From assembly GCF_013133795.1 (NCBI RefSeq), contig NZ_JABGBN010000008.1, forward strand, positions 60,455 through 124,454: DNA of 64,000 nucleotides. Reading direction: 5' to 3'. Below are positions 56,570 to 64,000 of this stretch, one piece after another (the first letter of the stretch is position 1; every line of letters begins with the position of its first letter). The stretch is from Pelistega suis. Lineage in GTDB: Bacteria > Pseudomonadota > Gammaproteobacteria > Burkholderiales > Burkholderiaceae_B. A program made the position numbers and the translations under genes. The notes beneath the pieces were generated by a model. It made no database searches. It saw only the letters and a list, made by a program, of their open reading frames with translations, and was not told where the DNA came from.

Positions 56570-57391
56570 TTATGTCTCGTAGTAGGCAAGGCGATCAGGT
56601 TGTGATTTGCCCATACCAAGTTGGATTTGGTGTTCGATTTGCTTGAGCGCCACCGTCAGCGATAGATTAACAGCATCTATTGTGTTCTCGCCATTGGCTA
56701 GAAGACAAGCTAATGCGCTAGCCACCATATCGGCAAATTCTGCGGGTGTTTGAATGTGTGGATCATGAGCAAAATAGTCTTCGCGATCGGTACATTGAAT
56801 AAGGCGATGGCGCATAGAGCTCCCATAGCGTTCATTAAGTACTAAGCAGTATTCAGCACCTAAATCAAGTACGTGTCTAATGAGGTCGTCTGTGGTGTGA
56901 ATATCAAAATCATCTGATGTCCATTGTTGTGCGTAATGGGAGTCAACGACGGCAATATAAGAGAGTGGAGCCAGAATATCAAGATAGGCATCTGTTAGCA
57001 TCTCTGTATATAAGCGTCCACCGCTTGGTTCTTCTACTTCGACGTGATTGTAGAAATGCTTACCAAAAGTAGAGATTAATGGGAGGTCGTGATAGTCTGC
57101 TGCAATCCCAGCAATAGCATCGAGGGTTTCAATACCAAATACCGCCCCAATTTTAAAGGCTCGAATTTTGATATCTTCGAGGATAAAACGAGCTTGTGCA
57201 TCAATGGTGTCAGATGAAATAGGGATAACATCAATCACGCTATTACTATCCTGTACGGATAGTGCGGTGACGACGGATGTTGAGTAGCACCCTAGTTGCG
57301 TTGCTGTAATAGTTTCCGCGGGGAGGTGAGCACGATGTGTTGGATCGTACATATTAAAAAATAAAACACCGCTAGGTATGGCTGAGGACAT
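56570..57391 (-). CDS. Divergent ThiD-like (ribokinase-fold) protein lacking active-site motifs
   Basis: A 273-residue relative of hydroxymethylpyrimidine (phosphate) kinase. It retains ATQLGCYSTSVVTALSVQDSNSVIDV and DIKIRAFKIGAVFGIETLDAIA, which align with ThiD. The DPSGGAGIQAD loop is replaced by DPTHRAHLPAET, the TPN motif by VVD, KGGH by NERY, and the GTGC anion hole by TPAEFAD. ATP and HMP binding as in ThiD are therefore doubtful. Its place next to thiE suggests a thiamine-linked role, perhaps regulatory or with a different substrate. It is divergent from the rubredoxin gene across 71 bp. Confidence 0.8.
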   Translation of the reverse strand: MSSAIPSGVLFFNMYDPTHRAHLPAETITATQLGCYSTSVVTALSVQDSNSVIDVIPISSDTIDAQARFILEDIKIRAFKIGAVFGIETLDAIAGIAADYHDLPLISTFGKHFYNHVEVEEPSGGRLYTEMLTDAYLDILAPLSYIAVVDSHYAQQWTSDDFDIHTTDDLIRHVLDLGAEYCLVLNERYGSSMRHRLIQCTDREDYFAHDPHIQTPAEFADMVASALACLLANGENTIDAVNLSLTVALKQIEHQIQLGMGKSQPDRLAYYET

Positions 57392-57462
57392 AGTAAAAGA
57401 CTGAGTTGCTGTAAAATAGTAAGAGTTATTTTAGCGTAAAGTTTTTATAAAGGACATTTTCA

Positions 57463-57627
57463 ATGCAAACATGGATGTGTTTAATTTGTGGTTGGGTATA
57501 TGATGAAGAAGCAGGCGCTCCTGAAGAAGGAATTCCTCCTGGCACAAAATGGGAAGATGTTCCTCCTAATTGGGTATGCCCAGAGTGTGGTGCACGTAAA
57601 GAAGATTTCGAAATGATGGCGATTTAA
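57463..57627 (+). CDS. Rubredoxin
   Basis: A 54-residue electron-transfer protein with one Fe(Cys)4 site. Ligands are Cys6 and Cys9 (CLIC) and Cys39 and Cys42 (CPEC), with the usual GWVYDEEAGAPEEGIPPGTKW and PNWVCPECGARKEDFEM. ATG 57463 is preceded by AAAGGA at 57450. It lies 7 bases before yqgE and heads the yqgE-ruvX-pyr operon or a shared transcript. Its redox partner cannot be told from context. Confidence 0.95.
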   Translation: MQTWMCLICGWVYDEEAGAPEEGIPPGTKWEDVPPNWVCPECGARKEDFEMMAI

Positions 57628-57634
57628 TGGCATC

Positions 57635-58213
57635 ATGAGTGATAGTCCTCTCAATCTTAGTGGTCATTTTTTGATTGCTATGCCTACGATTGAATCCGAT
57701 ATATTTGACGGTACACTAATTTATCTTTTTGATCATAATCAAGATGGGGCGGTTGGTTTGATTGTCAATCAGCCCTCTACTATCCCTTTTATTGAATTAT
57801 TAGGTGATTTAAGCACGATTGGTGAGTCAGAGGAGGATATCGAAAAGAATGTCGCTGATACTTGGGTATATTTTGGTGGGCCTCTAAATAGCGACAAAGG
57901 CTTTGTCTTGCATAGTGCGGATAAGACCTATCGATCAACTATTGGCAATGGACGGATTTTGATGACCTCATCAAAAGATGTGTTGCTTGATTATGCGAGA
58001 GGACAGGGCCCCAAGCATTTTATGTTGGCATTGGGCTACGCAGGTTGGGGGCCGGGTCAGTTAGAAGATGAGTTGGCTAGAAATGCATGGCTAACGGTCA
58101 AAGCGACAGAAGAAGTGCTTTTTACTTGTCCTGTGGTTGAACGTTATCATCGAGCGATGAGCTTATTAGGCTTTAATCCTGATGTGCTTTTAGGGGATAT
58201 AGGTCATGCCTGA
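57635..58213 (+). CDS. yqgE: YqgE/AlgH family protein (DUF179)
   Basis: A 192-residue protein of the DUF179 family: GHFLIAMPTIESDIFDGTLIYLFDHNQDGAVGLIVNQP, YFGGPLNSDKGFVLHS, and LALGYAGWGPGQLEDELARNAWL are its signatures. AlgH/YqgE has been linked to alginate and stress regulation in Pseudomonas, but its biochemical role is unknown. It almost always precedes ruvX, and here the two overlap by 8 bases. Confidence 0.93.
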   Translation: MSDSPLNLSGHFLIAMPTIESDIFDGTLIYLFDHNQDGAVGLIVNQPSTIPFIELLGDLSTIGESEEDIEKNVADTWVYFGGPLNSDKGFVLHSADKTYRSTIGNGRILMTSSKDVLLDYARGQGPKHFMLALGYAGWGPGQLEDELARNAWLTVKATEEVLFTCPVVERYHRAMSLLGFNPDVLLGDIGHA

Positions 58214-58604
58214 GTTGATCGTTCTGGCATTTGATTTTGGTTTAAAGAAAATAGGCGTGGCTTTAGGGAATACATTTCTTAAAGAGGCTCAACCGCTAGA
58301 GATTATTCGTACCGAAACAAAACAAGCTCGATTTGAGGCGATAGCAAATTTAATACAAAAATGGGAACCTGATGTATTAGTAGTGGGTTTGCCCTTAACC
58401 GAGACGGGCGAGGAGCAATTTGCTTCTGGGCATGCACGGAGGTTTGCCAATCAATTGCATGGGCGATTTAATTTGCCAGTTGAGTTGGTGGATGAACGAG
58501 GGAGTAGCATGGAAGCTCAACAACGATTATCTAAAAATATCGATGAGGATGCTGTTGCAGCAGCAATTATCTTAGAGCGGTATTTTAGTCAGCCTTTGAG
58601 TTAA
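58206..58604 (+). CDS. ruvX: Holliday junction resolvase-like YqgF/RuvX
   Basis: A 132-residue RNase-H-fold nuclease that in E. coli acts in 16S rRNA 5' end maturation. The catalytic Asp is in VLAFDFGLKKIGVALGN, another acid in VDERGSSMEAQQRL, and the C-terminal Asp in IDEDAVAAAIILERY. LVVGLPLTETGEE is conserved. It overlaps yqgE, and pyrR follows after a short gap, an order also seen in Pseudomonas. Confidence 0.93.
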   Translation: MPELIVLAFDFGLKKIGVALGNTFLKEAQPLEIIRTETKQARFEAIANLIQKWEPDVLVVGLPLTETGEEQFASGHARRFANQLHGRFNLPVELVDERGSSMEAQQRLSKNIDEDAVAAAIILERYFSQPLS

Positions 58605-58636
58605 AATAAGCCGATTATTTGAAAAAGGAAAGAAAT

Positions 58637-59155
58637 ATGCAAATACCTACAGCAGAACAACTGTATAGTCAATTAAAGGCAGGATTAGAAACACTACTGA
58701 AAACAAAGCCGGCTGACAAAGTTCATTTAGTAGGTATTTATTCAGGTGGGGCATGGATTGCAGAGAGACTACAACAAGATTTACAGCTCCCCAATGAGCT
58801 AGGTTTGCTTAGTACGAGCTTTTATCGAGATGATTTTAATAAAATCGGCTTGCACACACAAAAACAAGCGACACAAATTAATTTTGATGTGGACGGTAAA
58901 CACATTATTGTAGTGGATGACATTCTATATACGGGGCGTAGCATTCGAGCAACGATGAACGAGTTGTTTGACTACGGTCGTCCTGCCTCTATTTCATTAG
59001 CGGTATTGATTGATCGAGGTGGTCGCCAATTGCCTATTGCGGCTGATGTGGTGGGCGGAGTGATTCCACTAGAGAAAGGCACTAATTTCGTGCTTTCTCA
59101 TAACGAACAGTATTTATTTGACATCGCAATTGAAAAGGAAGATGCACGTGTATAA
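58637..59155 (+). CDS. pyrR: PyrR, pyrimidine operon regulator / uracil phosphoribosyltransferase
   Basis: A 172-residue type I phosphoribosyltransferase. The PRPP loop is [28 protein letters not shown], and [14 protein letters not shown] and [26 protein letters not shown] fit PyrR. I chose ATG 58637, preceded by AAAGGAAAG; TTG 58619 is an alternative. In Gram-positive bacteria PyrR binds attenuator RNA; in Pseudomonas the gene lies directly before pyrB, as here, and its regulatory role there is less clear. Its last 14 bases overlap pyrB. I do not see an obvious attenuator before it. Confidence 0.9.
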   Translation: MQIPTAEQLYSQLKAGLETLLKTKPADKVHLVGIYSGGAWIAERLQQDLQLPNELGLLSTSFYRDDFNKIGLHTQKQATQINFDVDGKHIIVVDDILYTGRSIRATMNELFDYGRPASISLAVLIDRGGRQLPIAADVVGGVIPLEKGTNFVLSHNEQYLFDIAIEKEDARV

Positions 59156-60101
59156 TCCGCAACTTAATCGACATGGCGAGCTTACGCATTTATTAAGTAC
59201 AGAGGGTCTTTCTAGGGATATTCTGACGCATATCTTGGATACGGCACAGAGCTTTGTTCCGCTGGCTGAGCGAGATATTAAGAAAGTGCCTTTATTGCGT
59301 GGTAAGAGCGTTTTTAACTTATTTTTTGAAAACTCTACTCGTACGCGTACAACCTTTGAAATTGCTGCCAAACGCTTATCGGCAGATGTTTATAATTTAA
59401 ATATTAATGCTTCCTCAACCTCTAAAGGCGAGACTTTATTAGACACCATTAGTAACTTAACGGCGATGCAAGCCGATATTTTTGTGGTGCGACATGAGGC
59501 AAGTGGAGCCCCCTATCTTATTGCGCAACATGTTGAGCCGCATATTCATGTAGTGAATGCCGGTGATGGTCGTCATGCACATCCAACGCAAGCCTTACTG
59601 GATATGTATACGATTCGCCACTTTAAGAAAGATTTTTCTAATTTAACGGTGGCTATTGTGGGCGATATTCTTCACTCTCGAGTGGCTCGTTCAGATATTC
59701 ATGCTTTAACTACATTGGGTGTGGCAGAGATTAGAGCAATTGGTCCATTGACCTTATTACCCGGTGGTTTAGAGCAGATGGGTGTGAGAGTTTTCACTGA
59801 TATGCGTGAAGGCTTAAAAGATGTTGATGTTGTTATTATGTTGCGTCTCCAAAATGAGCGCATGAAAGGCGCTTTATTACCATCATCACAAGAGTATTTT
59901 AAACATTATGGTCTAACAGAGGAGAAGTTAGCCTTGGCTAAATCGGATGCGATTGTGATGCATCCGGGGCCAATGAATCGTGGTGTAGAAATTGATTCTG
60001 TTGTGGCAGACGGTGCTCAATCGGTTATTCTGAATCAGGTAACATTTGGGATTGCTGTGCGCATGGCAGTGATGAGTATTGTGGCAGGAGCAAGTGTATG
60101 A
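59142..60101 (+). CDS. pyrB: Aspartate carbamoyltransferase catalytic subunit
   Basis: Condenses carbamoyl phosphate and aspartate to carbamoyl aspartate, the committed step of pyrimidine synthesis. The 319-residue protein has the carbamoyl-phosphate loop [36 protein letters not shown] and the 230s-type loop [19 protein letters not shown] 59142 is preceded by AAAAGGAAG; the TTG at 59118 is less likely. It overlaps pyrX by 4 bases. In the Pseudomonas type this subunit assembles with an inactive dihydroorotase to be active, and the neighbouring gene supports that class. Confidence 0.95.
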   Translation: MHVYNPQLNRHGELTHLLSTEGLSRDILTHILDTAQSFVPLAERDIKKVPLLRGKSVFNLFFENSTRTRTTFEIAAKRLSADVYNLNINASSTSKGETLLDTISNLTAMQADIFVVRHEASGAPYLIAQHVEPHIHVVNAGDGRHAHPTQALLDMYTIRHFKKDFSNLTVAIVGDILHSRVARSDIHALTTLGVAEIRAIGPLTLLPGGLEQMGVRVFTDMREGLKDVDVVIMLRLQNERMKGALLPSSQEYFKHYGLTEEKLALAKSDAIVMHPGPMNRGVEIDSVVADGAQSVILNQVTFGIAVRMAVMSIVAGASV

Positions 60102-61384
60102 AATTACGCATTATCAATGGTAGATTATTGAATCCTGCCACAAAGCAGGATGAGGTGGCAGTGATTGATATTGCTGCGGGTCGTATTGTAGGTATTAATT
60201 CAACAGAAGATTTTTCAGCGGATCAGGTGATTGATGCGGCGGGTAAAGCTATCATTCCCGGGTTGGTTGATTTATCTGTTCGTTTACGTGAACCGGGTAA
60301 TGAACATCGTGCGACCTTAGAGACTGAGATGCGAGCAGCTTTGGCTGGTGGTGTGACAAGCTTAGTGTTGCCTCCAGATACGGATCCTAGTTTAGATGAG
60401 CCCGGCTTGGTCGAAATGCTTAAACATCGTGCGCGTCAGTTAAATCAAGCTAATCTTTATCCTCTTGGTGCAATGACGGTAGGATTAAAAGGTGAGGTTC
60501 TGACCGAAATGGCAGAATTAACAGAGGCAGGATGTGTAGCGTTTTCTCAAGCCAACAAGGGTTTGCTAAATTTAGCAACGCTTAACCGTGCCATGCTTTA
60601 CGCTAAAACGTTTGACTATACCTTATGGATTCAACCTTCAGAAACCGACTTAGCTAGCTCAGGCGTAGCAGCTAGCGGTGCTTTTGCCTCACGCTTAGGC
60701 TTATCAGGTATTCCTGTGCAAGCGGAAACGATTGCGTTACATGCGCTTTTCGAATTGCAGCGTAGTAACAAAGTGCGTTTGCATTTATGCCGAGTGACGA
60801 GTGCCGAAGGTATTGAATTGGTGCGTCAAGCAAAAGCGCGTGGTTTGCCTGTAACGTGTGATGTCTCTATTAATCACTTACATCTCACAGATACTGATAT
60901 TGGCTTTTTCGATAGCAACTATCGACTTTATCCACCTTTACGCTCTCAACGTGATAGAGAGGCGATTACTCAAGGGTTATTAGATGGTACGATTGATGCC
61001 ATTTGTTCAGATCATACACCGATGGATGATGAGGAAAAATTATTACCGTTTGCCCAAGCAGAGGCGGGGGCTGTTGGTGTAGAGATTCTTTTAAGTCTTG
61101 TATATAAGTGGGCGCAGGAACATAAAGTACCTCTTTTAGACGCTTTAGCTAAAATTACGTTTAATCCATACCAAATTCTGAAAGCAGGTGCACCAGCATT
61201 GCCTCCTTGCGGACAGATTGCGGTTGGAGCACCTGCTGATTTAGCGATTGTTGATTTGGGTGAATATTGGCAAGTTAATCGTCAAACTTTAGTTAGCCAG
61301 AGTGCGCATACGCCTTTTAGTGGTTATGAGGTTCCAGCAAAAGTCAAAATGACGATTGTGGGCGGTCGCATCGCTTGGGAATAG
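60098..61384 (+). CDS. pyrX: Non-catalytic dihydroorotase-like subunit (PyrX/PyrC')
   Basis: A 428-residue dihydroorotase homologue. The zinc HxH motif, normally DxHVHLREPG, reads [10 protein letters not shown] with Ser60 and Arg62. The next His positions are also lost: CRVTSAEG has Arg232 in place of HVS, the HAED-type site reads QPSE (179-182), and the usual HH of the VTPHHL motif is VSINHLHL. The last Asp (CSDHTP, Asp305) is kept. These changes match the inactive PyrC' of Pseudomonas, which is needed as a scaffold for aspartate carbamoyltransferase. It overlaps pyrB (ATGA). A catalytic pyrC must lie outside this window. Confidence 0.88.
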   Translation: MKLRIINGRLLNPATKQDEVAVIDIAAGRIVGINSTEDFSADQVIDAAGKAIIPGLVDLSVRLREPGNEHRATLETEMRAALAGGVTSLVLPPDTDPSLDEPGLVEMLKHRARQLNQANLYPLGAMTVGLKGEVLTEMAELTEAGCVAFSQANKGLLNLATLNRAMLYAKTFDYTLWIQPSETDLASSGVAASGAFASRLGLSGIPVQAETIALHALFELQRSNKVRLHLCRVTSAEGIELVRQAKARGLPVTCDVSINHLHLTDTDIGFFDSNYRLYPPLRSQRDREAITQGLLDGTIDAICSDHTPMDDEEKLLPFAQAEAGAVGVEILLSLVYKWAQEHKVPLLDALAKITFNPYQILKAGAPALPPCGQIAVGAPADLAIVDLGEYWQVNRQTLVSQSAHTPFSGYEVPAKVKMTIVGGRIAWE

Positions 61385-61393
61385 AGGTGTCAC

Positions 61394-62140
61394 TTGTCCA
61401 TCATTCGATTTTTAGTTCGTGTTACCGCTTTATTGTTTGTTGTGCTTACGGGTTTATTTATTGCCTTTGCTTTTTATGGATGGATAAGTAAACCTAAAAG
61501 AGAGTGGGTGTTGCAAACATGGTCGCGTTGCCTTATGAAAACGACAGGTGTAAAGGTGATTAGCGAAGGCTATCCAATTATGGAGGGCCCAGTGATGTTG
61601 ACGGCAAATCATGTATCGTGGATTGATATTTTTATTATCAATAGCCAACGTGCGACAGCATTTATTGCTAAATCTGAGATTCGACAGTGGCCGGTGATTG
61701 GCTGGTTGGTCGCTGCAGCAGGCACTATTTTTATTCAGAGAGGATCTCGTCAAGCCGTAGTGGAGATTAATCAAACTCTGTCTCATCATTTTAATGAAGG
61801 GACTTGTATTGGTTTATTTCCTGAAGGCACCACGAGTGATGGTTTGACCGTGTTGCATATGTTTAGCGGTTTACTAGAGGGAGCAATGAAGGCTCAAGTC
61901 CCTATTCAGCCAGTCGCTTTGTTATTTAGTTATCAAGGTCAAAGAAGTGGTCGAGTGGCTTTTGTCGGAGAGCAAACCTTAGTGACTAATATTTGGGTTT
62001 TATTGAGTAGCAAAGATGTTAGCGTAACGGTGAGATTTTTGCCGCCAGTCACTCAAGCAGGAGAGACGGTTGTTATGTCTAGACAAGAGTTGGCTGATAA
62101 AATCCGTGAGGTTTTGTTAAAAGAGATTGTGCCTGTTTAG
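61394..62140 (+). CDS. plsC: 1-acyl-sn-glycerol-3-phosphate acyltransferase
   Basis: Membrane enzyme that acylates lysophosphatidate to phosphatidate in phospholipid synthesis. The 248-residue protein has an N-terminal transmembrane helix (VRVTALLFVVLTGLFIAFAFYGW), the catalytic NHVSWID (NHx4D) motif, and FPEGTTSDG (motif III). The start is TTG 61394, preceded by AGAGGTG; no ATG or GTG fits better in frame. It follows pyrX by 9 bases and ends the operon, with a long hairpin terminator after it. Confidence 0.9.
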   Translation: MSIIRFLVRVTALLFVVLTGLFIAFAFYGWISKPKREWVLQTWSRCLMKTTGVKVISEGYPIMEGPVMLTANHVSWIDIFIINSQRATAFIAKSEIRQWPVIGWLVAAAGTIFIQRGSRQAVVEINQTLSHHFNEGTCIGLFPEGTTSDGLTVLHMFSGLLEGAMKAQVPIQPVALLFSYQGQRSGRVAFVGEQTLVTNIWVLLSSKDVSVTVRFLPPVTQAGETVVMSRQELADKIREVLLKEIVPV

Positions 62141-62168
62141 TTGATGGTTCAAAAGTTATCAAAATACT

Positions 62169-62228
62169 TATCCCCGTATTGAACGCTGTATTTGACGTAT
62201 AGTGTTCAATACGGGGATAGTCTTTTTT
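62169..62228 (+). terminator. Strong terminator after plsC
   Basis: A perfect 16-bp stem TATCCCCGTATTGAAC (62169-62184) with GTTCAATACGGGGATA (62204-62219) is extended inward by six more pairs (two G-U) and followed by CTTTTTT. It ends the rubredoxin-pyr-plsC transcript and faces the convergent EI24 gene. Confidence 0.85.
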
Positions 62229-62279
62229 AGGGCTAAAATACCTAAGAGGCTTTTTATAGTTATTGATTACTTGTGAGAC

Positions 62280-63032
62280 TTATCCATGCATCTCTAAGGT
62301 ATTTTTTTGTTGGCGGTATCTTTCGAGTGCCTTTAAACCATAATGTGTACAAACAATAATCGAGAATACTGGCATCACAAGTCCCATAAAAGGAATAAGT
62401 GATAGTGCTGCACATACAAAACCAATAAACCAGAATCCTTTTTTGTGAGTGCTTAAAATGTACTTTCTTTCTTCTGCTGTGGCATGCTCAACAATCGCAT
62501 CGACTTGTGACATATGAGAGAAAGCATAGGCTCCCCAAAATAGCGAAAGAATAATGGACATAAAAGGGATAAACCATAAAGGTAAGGTGAGTAACCATCC
62601 TACAATAAAGATGCATGAGACTTTGATCGCATTAAAGGTGCTGACAGAGTTAACATGTTGGCCTTTCTTTTCAAGATTGGGGAAATAGCGCTCGCTAATA
62701 AACTTAACTGCGAGTGGAGTCACCATAATGGCAGCAGCAGCTAGACCGATAATTACACCGATGGCTGATAGGCTAATAAAAGATAATAAACCCGCTAACC
62801 AATCACTCATCGTGGAGAATCCCCAGCCAAATGATTGTGCTTTTTGGAACCATCCCCAATCCGCTGCACTAGAGAAGAACCATTCATCTAATGGATTCCA
62901 CGCAAAGATTAACAGAAAAAGAATGCTGACAATCGCAATGACTAATGGCAATACGATAGCAAAAAGCATGCGAGGTTGTAATTGAGTAATGATTCCTTTG
63001 CTAAAGGAATCTGCAGTACTTAAGTAAGACAT
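62280..63032 (-). CDS. EI24/CysZ-like membrane protein
   Basis: A 250-residue inner-membrane protein with several hydrophobic segments, including MLFAIVLPLVIAIVSILFLLIFAW, LSFISLSAIGVIIGLAAAAIMV, IFIVGWLLTLPLWFIPFMSIILSLF and the end FIGFVCAALSLIPFMGLVMPVFSIIVCTHYGL. This pattern and the NPLDEWF element fit the EI24/CysZ family. CysZ imports sulfate in some bacteria, but many EI24 proteins have no known substrate. It is convergent with plsC and lies upstream-adjacent to the rRNA operon on the opposite strand. Confidence 0.82.
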   Translation of the reverse strand: MSYLSTADSFSKGIITQLQPRMLFAIVLPLVIAIVSILFLLIFAWNPLDEWFFSSAADWGWFQKAQSFGWGFSTMSDWLAGLLSFISLSAIGVIIGLAAAAIMVTPLAVKFISERYFPNLEKKGQHVNSVSTFNAIKVSCIFIVGWLLTLPLWFIPFMSIILSLFWGAYAFSHMSQVDAIVEHATAEERKYILSTHKKGFWFIGFVCAALSLIPFMGLVMPVFSIIVCTHYGLKALERYRQQKNTLEMHG

Positions 63033-63474
63033 AAATAAACGAAACGTAAAAAATATTGCTTATAAGAGAGTAAAACGGTGCTTACGTGTTGTATTTAACA
63101 AGCAAGCTGTAATCTAACTAGATAGTATCAGAATGCGCAAACAATCTGTGGATTTTGTTTGGATTGAGAATTCTGAGCGTTGCAAATAAGAGCGGAGTAT
63201 TAAAGAATAGGGGCGGCTTATTAAAAAGCAAGTCCTTTTTAGAGCAAGCGTTGTAAGCCTTTCCTTATATAAGCAGAGAGTGGTAGTGGAGGGATTAGAA
63301 ATAAATGCGAGGGGGCTGTGAACAATGTGTACCATATACGACACATCTGTGTTGCATTTTTAATACAATATGCGATAAGAATGAAAATTCATTGTAAATC
63401 AATTAGTTGCGTTTGGTTTTTGGCGTTTGTTGGTTTTTTGGTGGGATGTTTTTTTGTGTTTTTGTTAAAAAAGC
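63033..63474. other. Non-coding region upstream of the rRNA promoters
   Basis: About 440 bp without a convincing gene. Open frames here lack ribosome sites and similarity. It should hold the EI24 gene promoter at its left end. T- and G-rich stretches near 63411-63460 could act as an upstream element for the rRNA promoters. No tRNA was recognised. Confidence 0.5.
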
Positions 63475-63503
63475 TTGCCAAGGTTTTGGGATTGGTTCAT
63501 AAT
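63475..63503 (+). promoter_or_regulatory. rRNA operon promoter P1 (upstream)
   Basis: TTGCCA (63475-63480) and CATAAT (63498-63503) are 17 bp apart. The unit that follows, CTTTCCTGCTAACGCAA, closely resembles the sequence after the downstream promoter. Confidence 0.6.
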
Positions 63504-63634
63504 TCAAATCTTTCCTGCTAACGCAATGCTTTTTAGGCAAGGCAGCGGGAAGACAAGCAAAGCCAGTTGATGTTGTAAATAAGATATTGATTGGTTGGTT
63601 TTAAAAATAAATTAAAAATATTTTTAAAAAATGC

Positions 63635-63664
63635 TTGACAGAATGTAGTGAGTTAGTTCATAAT
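63635..63664 (+). promoter_or_regulatory. rRNA operon promoter P2 (downstream)
   Basis: TTGACA (63635-63640) and CATAAT (63659-63664) are 18 bp apart, preceded by an A/T-rich stretch (63601-63630) that fits an UP element. It lies about 280 bp before mature 16S. Confidence 0.7.
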
Positions 63665-63756
63665 TACATTCTTTGCTGCTGACGGCAACGACGATTGAGT
63701 TAAGTAATTAATTCTCGTTAAATAGTCAGACGAATTTAAAATGTTAAATTCGATTT

Positions 63757-63768
63757 TGTTCTTTAACA
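63757..63768 (+). promoter_or_regulatory. boxA antitermination element
   Basis: TGTTCTTTAACA matches the bacterial boxA consensus TGCTCTTTAACA at 11 of 12 positions. In rRNA leaders it recruits NusB-S10 to form an antitermination complex. Confidence 0.8.
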
Positions 63769-63912
63769 ACTAACAGCCGATAAGTGTGGGCGCTTGGAAT
63801 GAGAGGCGTCATCCTATCACGGGATGAGCTAAAAATATTATTTTAAGTGCTTACACTACATACAGAAATAAGGTTTTTTTCAAAACGTTATTTCTTTGAG
63901 TATAAGCAGCGA

Positions 63913-63930
63913 TAGTATCTTCGGATACTA
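63913..63930 (+). other. cUUCGg hairpin just before mature 16S
   Basis: TAGTATC (63913-63919) and GATACTA (63924-63930) form a 7-bp stem closed by a UUCG loop, 16 bases before the mature 16S end. It may be a folding or processing guide in the precursor rRNA. Confidence 0.6.
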
Positions 63931-63946
63931 CAATTAAACAGGAATT

Positions 63947-64000
63947 GAACTGAAGAGTTTGATCCTGGCTCAGATTGAACGCTAGCGGGATGCCTTACAC
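63947..64000 (+). rRNA. rrs: 16S rRNA, 5' end (cut by window edge)
   Basis: TGAAGAGTTTGATCCTGG (63951 onward) is the universal 5' end of 16S rRNA, and GAACGCTAGCGGGATGCC fits Burkholderiales/Alcaligenaceae. The mature end is placed at about 63947 by alignment with E. coli position 1. Only 54 bases are inside the window. Confidence 0.97.

Noticed and set aside
63318..63521. Small hydrophobic open reading frame upstream of the rRNA promoters
   Set aside because: It overlaps the P1 promoter, has no ribosome site and no recognisable family; likely chance.

Overview
The window is a continuous, gene-dense stretch of a low-GC (about 40 percent) betaproteobacterial chromosome. Three things point to the order Burkholderiales, probably family Alcaligenaceae (a Pelistega-, Oligella- or Taylorella-like lineage): the first bases of a 16S rRNA at the right edge, conserved neighbourhoods such as pilD-coaE-zapD and rplU-rpmA-obgE, and the protein families present. 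The exact genus cannot be settled from this sequence. No insertion sequence, phage, CRISPR array or tRNA gene was recognised. Layout from left to right: (1) 1-4.3 kb, the 5'-truncated ahcY with metF (methyl cycle) and a strong terminator, then a tiny LuxR-type helix-turn-helix protein, a reduced prepilin-peptidase-like protein in the usual pilD slot, coaE and zapD. (2) 4.4-13.1 kb, a four-gene tripartite RND efflux operon (mdtA-mdtB-mdtC plus a NodT-type outer-membrane lipoprotein). (3) 13.1-17.7 kb, cysE, a two-gene AbiE-type toxin-antitoxin-like pair with a perfect 19-bp inverted repeat upstream, a Nudix-ThiE fusion and a DUF815 ATPase. (4) 17.8-28 kb, ispB, the glutamine-type ABC transporter glnHPQ, ilvD, an LTA-synthase-like sulfatase and ppc. 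(5) 28.4-49 kb, a large acyl-CoA catabolic island: a Liv-type ABC uptake system, quinone oxidoreductase, ComB-like protein, thioesterase, thiolase, SDR, APH-family kinase, ACAD10/11-like dehydrogenase, acyl-CoA ligase, enoyl-CoA hydratase, nitronate monooxygenase-like protein, IclR regulator, a paired acyl-CoA dehydrogenase resembling PimC/PimD, and a FadB-like bifunctional protein. (6) 49-62.1 kb, housekeeping operons: proB, obgE, rpmA, rplU, a DUF1853 protein, argJ, hemL, thiE and a degenerate thiD-like gene on the minus strand, then rubredoxin, yqgE, ruvX, pyrR, pyrB, a pseudo-dihydroorotase pyrX and plsC on the plus strand. (7) 62.2-64 kb, an EI24/CysZ-like membrane protein and the promoter and leader of an rRNA operon, ending inside the 5' end of 16S rRNA. 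The most interesting region is the 28-49 kb island. A kinase of the aminoglycoside-phosphotransferase family sits next to a dehydrogenase whose catalytic glutamate is replaced by aspartate in the ADGPDEVH motif. This is the gene pair known from human ACAD10/ACAD11 and from bacterial levulinate (lva) clusters, and it suggests catabolism of 4-hydroxyacyl-CoA through a phosphorylated intermediate, joined here to a dicarboxylate-type beta-oxidation set. Palindromes of the form TTCYGCA-N-TGCRGAA recur at three promoter regions of this island, and one further palindrome matches the classical IclR box, so the island looks like one IclR-controlled regulon. Other points of note are the pyrX with lost metal ligands, the thiD-like protein without its active-site motifs, and two similar tandem rRNA promoters.
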